7,275 nucleotides of DNA from an uncultured Alphaproteobacteria bacterium (GTDB lineage Bacteria > Pseudomonadota > Alphaproteobacteria > Caulobacterales > Parvularculaceae). Under the pieces are notes generated by a model. It saw only the letters and a list, made by a program, of their open reading frames with translations, made no database searches and was not told where the DNA came from. This document shows, in pieces, positions 6,617 through 7,275 of the stretch; within the stretch, counting starts at the first letter, position 1; each line of letters opens with the position of its first letter. Location of the stretch: contig CALAZI010000050.1 of assembly GCA_937895955.1 (NCBI GenBank), positions 1-7,275 of the forward strand. The letters are read 5' to 3'. Position numbers and translations under genes: made by a program.

Positions 6617-7155
6617 CAGCGATATCCTGCAGCCACGAATTTCGACCAGTTGGCCCGCAGCGCTTCGGCGGTGAGGTAAACGAGCCCGCCGCCGACTACA
6701 AAAACGCCGATGGTGAGAACGTCAAAAGCGCCCAATTCGCGCGTCCCGGCCGGCGCGGCGACAAATAACGCGGCGGCGACAAGCGCAAGATTGCGCAAGA
6801 CGAGCGACCAGGTAAGGCGATCGCCGCCGGCGCCGAAGCTGCAACCGCAATCGATCTCCCTTCGTCCGCGTAACAGGTTGATCGCCATCGCCGCGCCGTA
6901 AAGGGAGAAAAGAACCGCAGCGAGCGTCGCCGCCTCGGCGCGCAAGGCGGGAACCAGAAGACACAAGGCGATCATTGCTTCAGCGAAGAGGATGACCGGC
7001 GCGATGAGCGGAACCGCCCCGCGCGGCGCAAGCCGATAGTTTTCAATCACGCCGGCGAATTCGCGGAACGTCTTCGCCTTGTGCGCCGCCGAGGCCGCGA
7101 GCAAGACCGCAAGAAATAGACCTAAAGCCGCAGACACCGCCGGATCGATCAGCAA
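6616..7155 (-). CDS. aauE: Amine dehydrogenase maturation membrane protein (MauE family)
   Basis: A 179-residue inner-membrane protein with four to five hydrophobic helices (about 8-24, 48-70, 73-95, 118-135 and 145-163). The family signatures are HKAKTFREFAGVIENYRLAP (25-44) and IDCGCSFG (101-108), where Cys103 and Cys105 form the conserved CxC pair seen in MauE and related thiol-oxidising membrane proteins. MauE and MauD act together in export and disulfide formation of the light chain. The frame is open upstream to 7269, but that part lies inside aauB and is not hydrophobic. The start chosen is TTG at 7153-7155, because AGGAGG sits 6 bases before it and the first helix begins right after. 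It starts 10 bases after the aauB stop and overlaps aauD by one base. Function is by family precedent. Confidence 0.88.
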   Translation of the reverse strand: MLIDPAVSAALGLFLAVLLAASAAHKAKTFREFAGVIENYRLAPRGAVPLIAPVILFAEAMIALCLLVPALRAEAATLAAVLFSLYGAAMAINLLRGRREIDCGCSFGAGGDRLTWSLVLRNLALVAAALFVAAPAGTRELGAFDVLTIGVFVVGGGLVYLTAEALRANWSKFVAAGYR

Positions 7156-7161
7156 GGAACG

Positions 7162-7167
7162 CCTCCT
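7162..7167 (-). promoter_or_regulatory. Ribosome binding site that decides the TTG start of aauE
   Basis: A perfect AGGAGG on the minus strand overlaps the aauB stop codon (TAG, 7166-7168) and lies 6 bases before the TTG at 7153-7155. No ATG or GTG in this frame is as well placed, so the rare start codon is the best choice. Confidence 0.75.
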
Positions 7168-7275
7168 ATTGGCCGCCGACAATGGCGAAAGGCGACATGA
7201 CGATCTGCCCGCCGATCCGGCGAACGAACTCGCCGGAATTCGCCTTGAAGACGTCAAGCGACATATCAAGATTGA
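7166..7275 (-). CDS. aauB: Aromatic amine dehydrogenase heavy (alpha) chain, C-terminal end only
   Basis: The last 35 codons of a gene entering from the window's right edge, ending in TAG. The peptide is NLDMSLDVFKANSGEFVRRI followed by GGQIVMSPFAIVGGQ. LDVFKANSGEFVRRI reads as a beta-propeller blade strand-turn-strand of the kind that closes the amine dehydrogenase heavy chain (x-D-V-x-x-x-x-x-G-E-x-x-R). The fragment is too short to identify alone. The call rests mainly on order, since aauB-aauE-aauD-aauA is the published order in Alcaligenes faecalis. The heavy chain is a periplasmic seven-bladed propeller that pairs with the light chain as alpha2beta2 and shapes the substrate channel. The substrate-selecting residues lie outside the window. 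Confidence 0.75.
   Translation of the reverse strand, partial: NLDMSLDVFKANSGEFVRRIGGQIVMSPFAIVGGQ

Overview
The window is a single, tightly packed operon read entirely from the minus strand, so transcription enters at position 7275 and leaves at position 1. It is GC-rich. The outer-membrane receptor and the general sequence style (a plug starting DEVVVTAQKREESAQDV, a C-terminal Phe) suggest an alphaproteobacterium, perhaps of the sphingomonad, hyphomonad or parvularculan kind. That placement is inference and no marker gene confirms it. No RNA gene, mobile element, CRISPR array or promoter was seen, and there is no gene-free stretch longer than about 100 bases.

In order of transcription, the first block is an aromatic amine dehydrogenase (AADH, aau) cluster: the last 35 codons of the heavy chain aauB (7166-7275), then aauE (6616-7155, membrane maturation protein), aauD (5990-6616, membrane-anchored thioredoxin-like protein), aauA (5430-5993, the TTQ-bearing light chain) and two small exported monohaem cytochromes c (4906-5430 and 4463-4909). 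From aauE to the second cytochrome, every start codon overlaps the previous stop by 1 or 4 bases. The light chain matches AADH rather than methylamine dehydrogenase. The TTQ tryptophans fall at residues 109 and 160 and the catalytic aspartate at 128, the same numbers used for the Alcaligenes faecalis enzyme.

The second block follows after only 27 bases: a 774-residue TonB-dependent receptor (2111-4435), an AMP-forming acyl/aryl-CoA synthetase (392-2041) and the N-terminal 123 residues of an NAD(P)-type aldehyde dehydrogenase (1-370, cut by the window edge). A perfect 9-bp GC hairpin (2063-2086) lies between the receptor and the synthetase.

The genes read as one pathway. The receptor may bring an amine or related ligand across the outer membrane. 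AADH in the periplasm deaminates an arylalkylamine to its aldehyde and passes electrons through TTQ, probably to the paired cytochromes. The aldehyde dehydrogenase makes the carboxylate and the synthetase activates it to the CoA thioester, for example phenylethylamine to phenylacetaldehyde to phenylacetate to phenylacetyl-CoA. The dehydrogenase identity is well supported. The joined pathway, the receptor's ligand and the synthetase's substrate are inferred from gene order. The known TTQ-forming genes (mauG, mauF) are not in the window.
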